From Eulemur rufifrons (taxonomy: Eukaryota; Chordata; Mammalia; Primates; Lemuridae), in contig NC_091000.1 of NCBI RefSeq assembly GCF_041146395.1, forward strand, positions 10,988,501 through 11,052,500: 64,000 nt of DNA. The letters are read 5' to 3'. A model generated the notes under the pieces. That model did no database searches, was not told the DNA's origin, and was given only the letters and a program-made list of their open reading frames with translations. Below are positions 12,690 to 23,344 of the stretch, one piece after another. How positions within the stretch are numbered: the first letter of the stretch is position 1; each line of letters opens with the position of its first letter. A program made the translations under genes and the position numbers.

Positions 12690-13147
12690 AAACACCTTTA
12701 GAACAGCTTTCCAGCAGCCTTCTCTTCTCTCCTTCCTAACGTGACTTCTTTACCTCTGTGTCAACAATGCTAGCCCTTCTACACCTCCTTCCATGCCATT
12801 CTCTTCCTTCGTTGTTACATTAGATGATCAATGAATATTAGTCATGATTACTGCCCACGACATGAGGCATTGAGTGCTTACCCACAGACTGCTTCTGAGA
12901 GAGCAGTAACTTGAGATTCCTCTTACATAGGTCACTGTGCTTTGATTTATGGGTCCCTGCCACTCTACTCTAGTTGATAGAACTAGGGACCTATATAGAT
13001 TTATTCAACATATACTTATTAAGTACCTAATACCATGTATATAACAATGAACAAAATAGACTAAGGGCCTTCCCTCTTGGGTCTGTGTTCCCTAGGTCAG
13101 CCCTCTGCAGACCAGGAAAGCTCTGAGGATTATCTAATCATCTTCAT
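12690..13147. other. Non-coding DNA, unassigned
   Basis: No gene. About 12995-13075 ('attcaacatatacttattaagtacctaa', then 'aacaatgaacaaaatagac') resembles the start of the ancient repeat that is also seen at 32705 and 50760, but it is too short to name. Confidence 0.45.
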
Positions 13148-13415
13148 CATCACAGCTAGCATGTACTGACTATTTACTTACTATATGCCAAGCAGTGAGC
13201 TAAACACTTTAACACCATTGTCTTTTATTTTGTTCCAACACCAACACACAGAATTAGGTATTAATGCTATCTTCATTTTACGGAAGAAAAACATGAAGCC
13301 CAGAAAATTTGATAACTTGCCTTAATTTATATAGCTAGTAAGTGCTACATCTGGAATTCAAACCCAAGCAATCAAACTTCAAAGCCCAAGACCTTAAACA
13401 TGATCACTGATTAAA
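13148..13415 (+). repeat. MIR SINE, nearly full length
   Basis: It follows the MIR consensus in order: 'actgactatttacttactatatgcc', 'gagctaaacacttta', 'cttcattttacggaag', 'gataacttgcc', 'tatagctagtaagtgctac', 'tctggaattcaaacccaagca'. These are the core SINE region and the right flank of MIR in sense orientation. Confidence 0.85.
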
Positions 13416-13461
13416 CCAGTAAATATCCTTCTATTGGAAAATATAAATGTGAAGTAGAGAA

Positions 13462-13778
13462 GGTTCGAGACCAAGGTTCTAGATAAACTATAGCCCGCAG
13501 GCTGTTTTAGCCATACCACCTGTTTTTATGTGGACCGTAAGCTAAGAATGGTTTTTACATTTTTAAATGGTTGAAAAAATATAAAAGAAGAATATTTTTT
13601 AACATGTTAAACTTACTTGAAATTCAAATTCCATTGTTTGTAAATAAAGTTTTATCAAAACACAGCAATGCCCATCCATTTACATATTGCCCATGGCTGC
13701 TTTTGTGCTACAATGGCAGCGTTGAATAGGACCTAAAATATTTACTAGAAGGACTTTTAGAGAAAAAGTTTAGTGACT
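13462..13778 (+). mobile_element. Non-autonomous hAT DNA transposon fossil
   Basis: A copy of the common mammalian hAT family recognised by 'taaataaagttttatcaaaacacagc', 'tttacatattgcccatggctgc' and a tail near 'aatatttactag'. It shares its whole layout with the element at 23027-23344. No transposase is encoded. I am sure of the family type but not of its registry name. Confidence 0.72.
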
Positions 13779-14337
13779 TATGATCTAGAGAACAGATGGT
13801 TGAACTTAAAGAGAGAGAAGAGAAAAAGGCATTAAGTTCTAAGGCAATAGAATCCCTGAGCAAACAGTTGTTTTGAGTTAAAGAAGAGAACAGAGACAGG
13901 GTTGCCTGGGAGCTGTAGGAGCAGAAGAGAAGGCAAGAGTAGCCGCATAATTGTACCCTTAGAGGAGCGCACATTTCTATAATAACACCTTTATGCCATG
14001 AGACTTGATCCACAGTGATTAAGACTATTAGTGTTCTGCCTTAATAAACTCCAAATCAGCTGGGGGTAAGTTAAGCACATCTCTGTTTCTGGAATCCAGA
14101 AAAGGCCCAACACACAACTTGCCTTTAATTTTTTTCTCTGACCCTGGATTCCCCTGAATCTGCCACCAAGACCACCAAAAAAACATCCGATTTGAGCCCA
14201 TGACTGAGGCACTTGGTGAAATGCTTACAGGTTCTCTAAAACGTAAGGATCATAAGCCATCTTTTCCTTTGCATTCCAGTGCTCCCACCTGAGACTTCCA
14301 TTTCTTCTATCAGTGGAAAAACCCCAAGCTCTGTAAA
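13779..14337. other. Non-coding DNA, unassigned
   Basis: No gene and no recognised repeat. Open frames of 73-101 codons on the minus strand show no domain and are treated as chance. Confidence 0.45.
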
Positions 14338-15150
<813 letters not shown>

Positions 15151-15284
15151 ACTTCATATCTCTCCCCTACTGAGAATCAATGGCTACACCTCTGCTTATA
15201 GAGTGATGCCCAAACTCCAAGCCCTTTCCAGGGCTTTTTGCCTTCTCGTCATCTGACCATCTGTATGGGAACCAGGTATCAAAA

Positions 15285-15545
15285 TAGTTATGACCACATG
15301 ATTTACACTTTATGTGGGATCTGAAAAAGTTAAATTCATAGAAGTAGCGAGTAGAATGTTGGTTAACAGAGGCTGAATTTGGGAGTGAGGTGGGGCATGG
15401 GGAGAAGTTAACCAAAGAGTACAATGTTCCAGTTAGACAGGAGGAATAAGTTTCCAATATCTATTGCACAGCAAAGTCACCATAGTTAATAATAATGTAT
15501 TGTATATTTGAAAATTACTAAAAAGAATAGATTTTAAATGTTCTC
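15285..15545 (+). mobile_element. L1 3' UTR fragment
   Basis: It parallels 10160-10420 of the other L1 3' end: 'acactttatgtgggatctg', 'tagaatgttggttaacagaggctg', 'gacaggaggaataagtt', 'ttaataataatgtattgtatatttg'. Only about 260 bases survive, with no coding part. Confidence 0.78.
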
Positions 15546-15559
15546 ATGGTGTCAAAACC

Positions 15560-16230
15560 ACAAGGGGATTTTGGTATAGGTCCAGTTGCTCATTGCACAA
15601 AAATCCAGTTATTGAAACTATGAGGATTGCCAAGGAAGAAAGGAATTTTTAATCCGACAGACATCTTTCCAGGAGAACGAGAAAAGCTGCTTCAAATCCT
15701 TCTCTCTGACTAAGGGAGATCATGGGCTTTTAAAGGAGCAGCCATGCGCCTTGAGGCGGGTCGTGGTGTATCTCACAAGGAACTGCAAATCTGGGGGCAG
15801 GTCATGGAGGCTGGTGATTCTGGGCAATAGGAATCTTGCTCAGGGGTCTTTGGAATCTCAACTCCTTTGTCTTGCAGAACATCCACCATTTCTGGGAAAC
15901 AACTCAAAGGGTCAAGGAGTTACTTAAGTGAGAGGATTATATAGGGGTCATTGACGTTTGTTCAATTCCCCCCTCCCCACAACCAAACATGTGTGTGTGA
16001 ACTAAGATGGCTACAACTCCATGGGACATAGCTGAGTCCTCTACAGAAGCTCAAATCTGTAAGAGAATCACTGGGGGGAGGGGACACTGAACTGCCAGCT
16101 AGTGAGAGCATGGGAAGTTCCAGTAATTTCTGTAAAAAATAAAAGAGCCACAGCCCATTGGTGCCCTGGAATAGCTGGTCATGCTGGTGGCCATCAGACT
16201 AGCTTGTACTGAGAGCCAGCCTTTCGTGTG
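15560..16230 (-). mobile_element. Probable LTR-type repeat, antisense
   Basis: A moderately GC-rich block unlike its flanks. It includes 'aggaatttttaatccgacagacatc' and 'gtgaactaagatggctacaac', which look to me like an antisense retroviral LTR. I cannot name the family or fix the ends, and no coding frame is present. Confidence 0.35.
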
Positions 16231-16554
16231 TCTGCACAGGATTGGACACTCCTTGAGGATGATTTGATTGATTATCTACTTGTTCATTAATGTATCCATC
16301 AATCAATTGTTAGCAATGATTAGGAGCCAAAGCTGGATATTTAATATTTGGAATATCCTGTCTAATATCATGGCCAAGAATCAAATTGCTCTTTTTAGGA
16401 ATTTAATCTCATTTTTTCAAATGAGAAAAAAGAGATTTTTCCTAGGAACTCCTCAAATTGTGCTAAAAATTGTTTCAGAATCACGAGCATGTGGTGAAAT
16501 AATTGTGGGGTCTTCCCTTGCTCTGTATTATCTGGGGTATGAGATGGACGAGAA

Positions 16555-16795
16555 AGGGAGTAAGAGCACAGCCTCGGGTATCAGACCATCCAGGCTGAGC
16601 CTGCCTCTGCCTCTCAGAATGTGTTTGACCTTGGCCAGTTTCTTAGCCTCTTTAAGCTTCAGTCTCCTTATCTATAAACTGAGATCAGGACTGTTTATCT
16701 CCCAGAGTTAGTAGGAGGATTAAATAAAAGATAAGGCACATCAAGTACTATGCTTGGGAGAGCATCTAGCACTCAGTAAGTGCTCAATAAATGTT
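16555..16795 (+). repeat. MIR SINE, nearly full length
   Basis: Clear MIR order: 'gagtaagagcacagcctcggg', 'cttggccagtttcttagcctc', 'agtctccttatctataaactgag', 'gtaggaggattaaataaaagataa', 'agcactcagtaagtgctcaataaatgtt'. It overlaps the end of a 147-codon open frame (16268-16711), which argues that the frame is chance. Confidence 0.88.
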
Positions 16796-17748
16796 CCCTA
16801 TCTGCTCAACCACGTTTCCTTTTACACCAGAAAACCATAATATGAGTGGCAATTTAAGGAGACAGTATTAAAGAGAATTAGCTTTATGAAAAATTATGAC
16901 TATTTTTATTTCAGTTAAAAATAAGACATTTCTAAAATCAGTCTCTTCTGTGCAAGCCTAAAAGTTGATCCATTTAAAAAAAAAATGTTTTGTGAAAATT
17001 ATACTCAACTGGTATTTATATAAATACATATATTAATGTTTTAAGAAGTAGGCTCACCATCTAAAAAGTCTCTGGACATATGAATATGCCTAGTGAATTC
17101 ATTCTAGAGAATTAAAATGTAAACCCAATTAAGACACACTTTTCATATTGCCCAAGGCACTGGATAAATATTTTAAATACTAAAATCTGGTAGGAGCAGA
17201 GGCAGAAATCAATTGTTCTTTCATTTCACCTACAAGACCTTAATAATTTAGTTCAGAAAAAAGAATTTTACATTCATCTGAAAACATTAGCTTTGAGTTC
17301 AATCAATGGCCCCTCATAATGAAATTTCTTAGCTCAAATTTTTAAATGACAATGAAAGATAAAGTCGAATGAAATACTAGTGAACATGTAACTCCTGGCT
17401 CACCTATATCTTATCTTCACTATTAGGCAAAGCCCAGCTCACAAAGGCCTGCAATCCAGAGCTACCTGTCACTCACTGCATTGCCTACAGCGGTCCCTTT
17501 TTTCTGCTGACAGCAAAGCCAAAGGAAAGGAATACCCTTTATGCAACTTCAGAAAAACTCCTTCTTCTGACATCAAAGCTTGACTGTTAAGGATGTTTTT
17601 AAACCATTATGGTTGTACCATTATAATAATGGTTGTATGAATACTGAGTGACAAATAATACTTGATCTCCAAATGGCCCCTTTCAACCTTTCTGTAATGT
17701 CACTCATAAAATTAAGAGAAACACTGCCTTTCATAGATTAACACAGAT

Positions 17749-17756
17749 ATGCAAAT
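17749..17756 (+). promoter_or_regulatory. POU octamer motif ATGCAAAT
   Basis: A perfect ATGCAAAT in the context 'cagatatgcaaatgacc'. This is the classic POU-domain (OCT1/OCT2-type) binding word. A single 8-mer is expected by chance roughly every 30-65 kb, so its value rests on the repeat-poor context and the nearby palindrome. Confidence 0.35.
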
Positions 17757-17929
17757 GACCTTTATTGTATCAGGTGTTCTTTGTGTTTGCAGATATTGCA
17801 CTCTGCATTCTTCTGGAGTTTTTTAATGTAAATCACAGCTCTTATTCAATGCCATTAAAACAATGAGAAAACGTCCATGCCTCCCTTTGGCACTAGCCTA
17901 GGTTTGTACCAGTGAGTGCTGGTAAATAT

Positions 17930-17945
17930 TTACCAATCAGTACGG
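17930..17945. promoter_or_regulatory. 16-bp perfect palindrome with two forkhead half sites
   Basis: TGGTAAATATTTACCA is identical to its reverse complement and carries GTAAATA on both strands, the FOX-family core. It lies about 180 bases downstream of the octamer. Binding is inferred, not shown. Confidence 0.35.
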
Positions 17946-18504
17946 TTGGGACCTGATTTATACAGTTTGCCCACTTCTGTGGTGTAAATACTTCCATCAA
18001 TTTCCACCTACCAATTTGATGGCACTGAAGGTGGAATTGGGAAGAGATACACACAATAAGCTCCCAGACATGTTATAAGCCAACACCCCACCAGCCCAAA
18101 CCCAAATTCCTTGAAGCAGTGTGTGCCTTCCAGTGGAAACATGAAATCCAGTTGCTTATTATTCAACATGATCCTCTTGAATAGGGTTCAGCCACTTCTA
18201 CTCTTTGGTGAATTCTACCACCATATCTTGTAGATCGCTTGTTTCCTGGCACCTGGAAACTGGCTGTCAGTTTTTCTGTGAAAAGCCAGAGAACTGGGAA
18301 AAGAATAACTCTCCACTGGAGCCTTCCTAATAGGTCATTCAGGGTTACCACATTAGACTCTTACACATTGGGTTATTTTCCAAGCCCTGATGTTACCTAG
18401 AAAACTGAACAAGAAAAGATGCTGGGATTATTTCTCCTCTGGATTCTCTGGGATATTTTTTGTAGTGAGTCAGCTTAACATCTCCTGAGATTGGGATCTC
18501 ATTC

Positions 18505-18690
18505 TCTAGGACACTTGTACTCAACTTCTTCAGAGTGCGTAAGAATCACCTGGGACGCTTGTTAATAATGCAGCTTCCCAACTCGCCCCCCCAACTATTC
18601 AGTAGGTTTGAGTGACAATGGGAAGCTGTATTTTCCCTAGGGAGTTCGGAGGTTGGAGGTTATCTAGGCCCATTGCAAAAAGTTTGAGCC
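18505..18690 (+). mobile_element. MER5A hAT-type MITE
   Basis: Matches MER5A order: 'acttgtactcaacttc', 'taagaatcacctgggacgcttgttaa', 'ttcagtaggtttgag', then a degenerate right end 'gcaaaaagtttgag'. MER5A is a non-autonomous Charlie-group hAT element of about 189 bp, shared by placental mammals. Confidence 0.82.
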
Positions 18691-18754
18691 AACTACAAAG
18701 TTAAAAAGAGCAGTCCACACAAGCCAACCCTAACTTCTAACACCAATTACAAGT

Positions 18755-19299
18755 TGTCGGGGGCAGGTCCCAAAGCCATCATCAGTTTCAATAATTTGCG
18801 AGGAGGACTCAGAGCTCATGGAAACTGTTATACTCACAGTTATGGTTTGTTACAGGGAAAGGATATAGAGCAAAAGCAGTCAAAGGAAGACATGCATGTG
18901 GCAGAGGCTGAGGAAGCTTTCATCATCTTCTCCCTATGGGAGTCAGAGAGCGTGACCTTCCCAGTATTGATATGTGACAATTAACACTGAGTATTATTGC
19001 CAACCAGGGAAGCTCACCCAAGCCTCAGTATTCAAAGTTTTTATTTGGCTCCATCATACAGGTGATTGATTGATTACCCACATGATTGATCTAGCATCCA
19101 GGTTGCTTGACCCAGAGCTCCCACCCTAAATCATATTGTCAGACTTTGTGGCTGGGTAGCCTTCACCCTAAGGTGTGGTCAGCCCTCACCCTAAATCACA
19201 TTGGTACTATCTGGCTAGCCCAAGGCCCCAGGCAAACAAAGATTACCTCCAGGGCAAGGGCTAGACCTCTTCTAGGGCAAGGTTAAATTCTTTACTACA
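18755..19299 (-). mobile_element. Endogenous retroviral LTR, antisense
   Basis: It is bounded by TG...CA-like ends (tgtcggggg to tactaca). Landmarks are 'cagttatggtttgttacaggg', 'ccagggaagctcacccaagcctcagt', 'caaagtttttatttggct' and repeated 'caccctaaatcac' units, which I associate with antisense ERV LTRs. No gag, pol or env sequence adjoins it. The class is uncertain (ERV1 or ERVL), and so is the exact right end. Confidence 0.55.
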
Positions 19300-19904
19300 T
19301 ACCCACCCTTTAAGAAACACTTCCAAAAGGTAATCTCTAATCAGACTTCAGCCTTTGGAAAAGTCACCTTGGCCATCAAAAATAAATTTCCTATGGCTGA
19401 GCCTTTTGCTTGAAGCTGGTGAGAAGTTGGCTGAGCTTTTATTTCTTCAGTAGGGTGCTAATCCATGAGTGAAGGTCTGAAATAGGTCTTTTAGAGTCTT
19501 TAGGATTGTTTAATAAAAGTATCAAGGAGATCCAAATCCAGGCACCTTTGAAGCTTGGAGTATATAGTAAGTGCTGTGTAAGAGATTGCTAGTGTTAGTG
19601 TTAATACTGGTATTAGCATTAGTATCAGCTGTGGAAAACCGGCCTGCTTTGTGGATAAATAAAACCAGAACTACACTCCAGCTCACGGGACACCAAGGGT
19701 GAGATAACATCTGAAGATGGGAGCTTGGCATAGGGAAGGGTTAGGCTGAGATTTGCTTTCAGACTTTCCTTCCTAGCTCACCTCAAACTCTTGGCCCACT
19801 CCACCTGGTTTGTAGGTGTCTAGAATACATTTTACTGTGTGGAACTTTACTTATTTTACTAAGATAGTGATGTGACGTAGGTTCACTGTGCACTGGTTAC
19901 AACT
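19300..19904. other. Non-coding DNA, possibly more LTR-derived sequence
   Basis: No gene is visible. Its composition resembles the LTRs on both sides. The short imperfect repeat 'gtgttagtgttaatactggtattagcattag' at about 19592-19622 is a local trinucleotide/hexamer expansion. Confidence 0.4.
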
Positions 19905-20290
19905 TGCCTAAGTCCAGCAAGACACACTCACACACACAAGTTATATAAAGTGGATTTATTACATACAGATAAACAGCAAGTGACAACACAAACCTAGCTT
20001 TCATGATAAGCTGGTCTCTCAAGGCTCAAGAAAGGGGCACAGGACAGTGGGGTATCGTTTGTGCATGCCCTGAGGGACCCTGGAAAGCAGCCCACACTGG
20101 GTTTTATGGTGACATGACCCTGGGCTAACGCATTGAAGGACATCCTGTTTCTAGGGGGTTTCTAGCCTGGGCTGTCCTGGCAGTTCCTCCTTCCTCTCAG
20201 AGTGTCGCATTCCCAGCACATTCTACAGGTATTCTTGAGAACTACAAGTGAGAAAGGGGGAGAACCAGGTAGGTTCAAGGCCACCTGGAG
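19905..20290 (-). mobile_element. Probable retroviral LTR, antisense
   Basis: Begins 'gtccagcaagacacac', with an early 'tttatt' (reverse polyadenylation signal) in 'aagtggatttattacatac', then 'tagctttcatgataagctgg', 'gggttttatggtgacatgacc' and 'tcagagtgtcgcattcc'. The layout of an antisense LTR is clear to me, but I cannot give a family. No coding remains. Confidence 0.45.
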
Positions 20291-21190
20291 AACCATTCTG
20301 CAAGTGGCATGGCCCTTTGGGAGTAACAGGGCTTGTTATTTCAGTGAACGATAAATCTGTGCATGAAGCCAGCAAAAGTCACAGCCTTTTAAAGGAGGGC
20401 AGGCACTTAAAACGATTTTCCCTTTTTTCTGTTAATCACATTTCTGAGTGAGTTGAAGAAAATCTGATAGGAAGTTTCTTGATTTACTGAGTAGGCTTAG
20501 ATCTTTTCCTTATGATGCTTAACTTTAAGAGAGAGGTTCAGTCAGAGCCACTGTATAACTAAAGGACTTATTTCCAAATAGTTTCACAGCCCTTAGAGTA
20601 TTTAAATTGTTACTTTACCCATTTTTTAGATAGGTAAGTGCAATACAATAAAATGCTTAGCATTTTCAAGGAGCTTAAATCAAGGTTCTTAAAGTCACTT
20701 TAAATTTGTTTTGACATTTTTCTGTACTTTATCACAATCAGAAAAGCACCTCACATATAGTACTAGTAAAACAAGTGACATAACTTTTTATGTCCTCTGT
20801 TAACCCCTGCAATAGCTTGAATCTCCACCTAGATCTGTCAGCTTGTAACTCAGTCTGTGGCCACAGCAAATGCCCAGCCACATGGGTACCCTGGCTGTGA
20901 CACCAAGCCCTCTACCACCAACATCTTGCTCTACACCCAGGCTCATAGGTATCCCCATTTATATCGGAAGTTGTAGAAAATGTTTATGAGCTACTAAAAT
21001 ACCTACCGTTGTGGCAATTCATGTTTAGAGCTTTAAAGTGTCTGTGTTATGAAATCTTGATGTTAAGGCTCCAATAAGAGGATTTCAGATATATGGATTT
21101 TTCCTTTGCTTCCTGGAAGTGAAGACAAGTGAATTGGGAATACTGTTTCCTCTATATAAAGGTAGAGTAGGGAAATATAAGATTATAAAG
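20290..21190. other. Non-coding DNA, unassigned
   Basis: No gene, RNA or named repeat is recognised. The part at about 20820-20950 is a little GC-richer but unplaced. Confidence 0.45.
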
Positions 21191-21191
21191 G

Positions 21192-21643
21192 TTTTTTTCT
21201 TTTTTCTTTTTTTTTTTTTTTTGAGACAGGGCTTGCTTCATCACCTGGGTTAGAGTACAGTGGTGTCATCACAGCTCACTGCAACCTCAAACTCCTGAGC
21301 TCAAGCGATTCTCCTGCCTTAGCCTCCCAAGTAGCTAGTACTACAAGTATGCACCACCATGCCTGGCTAATTTTTTAATTTTATTTTTTGTAGAGATAAG
21401 GTCTTGCTATGTTGCCTAGGGTGGTCTCAAACTCCTGGCCTCAAGCAGTCCTCCTACCTCAGCTTCCCAGGTAGCTGGGACTACAGGCATACACCACCAC
21501 ACCTGGCTAATTTTTTCTACTTTTTGTAGAGACAGGGTCTCATTCTTGCTCAGGCTGGTCTTGAACTCCTGGCCTCAAACAGTCCTCCCACCTTGACCTC
21601 CCAAAGTGCCAGGATTGCAAGTGTGAGCCACCACATCTGGCCG
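21192..21643 (-). mobile_element. Trimeric Alu, antisense
   Basis: This runs from a T tract (21192-21221) to the 'ctggccgg' 5' end, with a 422-base body instead of the usual 280 or so. Three arms are visible, separated by 'ggctaattttt...tttgtagagata' linkers: arm A about 21222-21371, arm B about 21372-21511, arm C about 21520-21643. Arm B starts like a left arm ('tcttgctatgttgcctaggg') but ends like a right arm ('aggtagctgggactacaggc'), so it is a chimera. Arm C ends as a normal left arm ('cccaaagtgccaggattgc'). Confidence 0.88.
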
Positions 21644-21707
21644 GAACTAGAAGATTCCTATAATGAATTCAAACAAGTTGATTCACAAGATAATGCAATT
21701 TGCTCAT

Positions 21708-21890
21708 TTACAAAAATGTGTTAAGCATCTACACTAACGTAGGCATTTTGCTCAGTCCTGGGAATATGAAATGAAGCAGACATGTTCTCTCCCTTTCAAG
21801 AGCTTGTAGGCTAATATAGGGATGGGTAGGTGGAATCACAGAAGCAAATAATTACAAAGATAATAATCCTAAATCCAATTGCTGTACAAA
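21708..21890 (+). repeat. Ancient mammalian dispersed repeat fragment
   Basis: 'tgtgttaagcatctacactaacgtaggcattttgctcagtcctgggaatatgaaatgaagcagacatg', then 'ctctccctttcaagagcttgtaggctaata', follows the well-known old repeat that begins 'ttgagcacctactatgtgccaggcactg' and continues 'ctgccctcaaggagctcatagtctag'. It is related to the blocks at 32705 and 50760. I leave the family name open. Confidence 0.5.
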
Positions 21891-22350
21891 AAGGGTAAAA
21901 GAGAAAAACAAGAGAGCACACAGAGTAGAAATTATAACTACTCACAAAACCCAAAATATCATCTCTGAGGTCTTCTTCTTTATGTTCCCTTTATTTAGCA
22001 ATCTCGAGTCTTTCATTAAAAATCATTTTGTTAGCTAAGGAATATTTTTAGTCTTTTTATATTGACATGAAATAGAAAAGTCATCATCAAGAAAAATATC
22101 TGAATAATCATATTTAACTCAATTTCTTACACCTTAAGTATTTCATTGTCTACTAATATTTCTAAATCAGTAGCACACCAATTACATTAGCTTTAGCATC
22201 TGAAGTTAATTTATATGGTCAACATATTAGACCCCAATTCTACAAAACATCTACTTACAAAAGGTAATTTTGGGGTGATTACACTAATATTTGTTTACAC
22301 TAATACATTGATAAAAAAGAATTTCCTATCAGGTTGATCCAGATAGTGTG
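21891..22350. other. AT-rich non-coding DNA, unassigned
   Basis: Nothing recognisable beyond high AT content. Confidence 0.5.
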
Positions 22351-22557
22351 ATTATATTAAAATTTATATATTTAATTATATTTATATATTTATACCTATA
22401 ATTTCTATGTATGATTTATACATATTATAATTTATATATAGATTATACTATACTCTATATAATTTATATTCACATTATAATTATACTATAATTTATGCAT
22501 AGCATAAAATTATACTATATATAATATAATTCATATATATACACACTATATTTATAT
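22351..22557. repeat. AT-rich minisatellite-like tract
   Basis: About 200 bases composed almost wholly of A and T, with recurring units such as 'ataatttatatat' and 'attatactata' in irregular tandem. It has many short inverted repeats and could extrude hairpins. Confidence 0.8.
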
Positions 22558-23026
22558 GGAATCAGTGAGATTTGGAAAATGTTAGAGAAATAGTTTTGGA
22601 TACTGACTTATTCTCACCATGCCAGAAAGAAAAATATTACACTTAGCCTCGCATACTATGAAAGCAATCAAATTAATTAAAATGTTGGAAAACAGAACCG
22701 GTAAGGACATCAGTGGGTGTCAGTATAAAGGCGGGGTGAAGAAGCATATACTAGTGCTTCTCAGATGTGTCTTCAGCAATGCAGCCTTGCTCAGGCACAC
22801 ATCTGTCACGCTCAGCTGCCTTGGTTATGTGACTGAAGTTAGGACACCACAACGAAGTTTGAATTTCACTTCTTTTTCCTCTTGTCCTCCAGAACTTGTA
22901 ACAGAAAGTTACTCTGTGAAAGTGTTGAGGGTTTAGAAAGGAAAGTGAATTAAAATTAAAATTAATGACTCTCTCCCCTAAGATAACATGGGTGGACAAG
23001 GCTTAGAAATCATGTAATCGCATCTT
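22558..23026. other. Non-coding DNA, unassigned
   Basis: Overlapping open frames of 105 (+) and 82 (-) codons are present but show no domain, and neither has a recognisable start context. No repeat is identified. Confidence 0.45.
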
Positions 23027-23344
23027 CAGGAACAGGAGTAGTTAATATGGTCCATGGGGCACTGCTTTTGTATACCCCGTGAGATAAGAATGAATTTTAT
23101 ATTTATATATGGTGGAGAAAAAAGAAGACTATTGTTTGACATGTAAAAATTATATGAAATTCAAATTGCAGTGTCCATGAAAAAATTTATTGGAATACAG
23201 CCATGTTCATTCATTTATATCTTGTCTATGACTGCTTTCATCCTACCATGGTAGAATTGAAGACTTGTGACAAAGCTCTATGGCCTGTAAAGCCAAAAAA
23301 TATTCACTATCTGGCTCTTTAGACAAAAAATTTGCTGATCCCTG
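23027..23344 (+). mobile_element. Non-autonomous hAT DNA transposon fossil
   Basis: Second copy of the family at 13462-13778, but with a better right end: 'tggaatacagccatgttcattc', 'tctatgactgctttcatcctacc', 'tatggcctgtaaagcc', 'aatatt', 'atctggctcttt', ending 'tgctgatccctg'. The left end begins 'caggaacaggagtag'. The 'ctgatccctg' terminus fits the terminal inverted repeat of this family. Confidence 0.78.

Larger units (their letters stand above)
8040..12690 (+). mobile_element. Ancient L1/HAL1-like LINE, sense, split by younger insertions
   Basis: Three sections appear in LINE order. The first, 8040-9416, is A-rich and ends in ORF1-like text. The second, 10538-11100, matches what I recall of L1M/HAL1 sequence: 'caagaaaacatccctgaaa', 'attagattatcatcagac', 'ctcaaggaaagaaagtgtga', 'tatcaacatgcaggaactca'. 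The third, about 12480-12690, resembles an L1 3' UTR ('tcaggataatagttactgtgcttacctcgg', 'ggagcttctggtgtggctgacaatgttctat'). Frames are riddled with stops, so it is a dead copy. HAL1 is an L1-derived family that kept only ORF1. Whether this is HAL1 or a deleted L1ME cannot be decided by eye. The 11900-12480 section is less certain. Confidence 0.6.
16800..18500. other. Repeat-poor non-coding DNA; possible regulatory stretch
   Basis: I recognise no repeat, gene or RNA in this 1.7 kb. The part at about 17160-17990 has mixed composition and dense homeobox/POU/forkhead-like words, including a perfect octamer and a palindromic forkhead motif listed separately. This resembles conserved non-coding DNA, but conservation cannot be seen from one sequence. 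Confidence 0.4.

Noticed and set aside
16268..16711. 147-codon open frame
   Set aside because: Its last half is a sense MIR SINE, so the frame cannot be a conserved gene.
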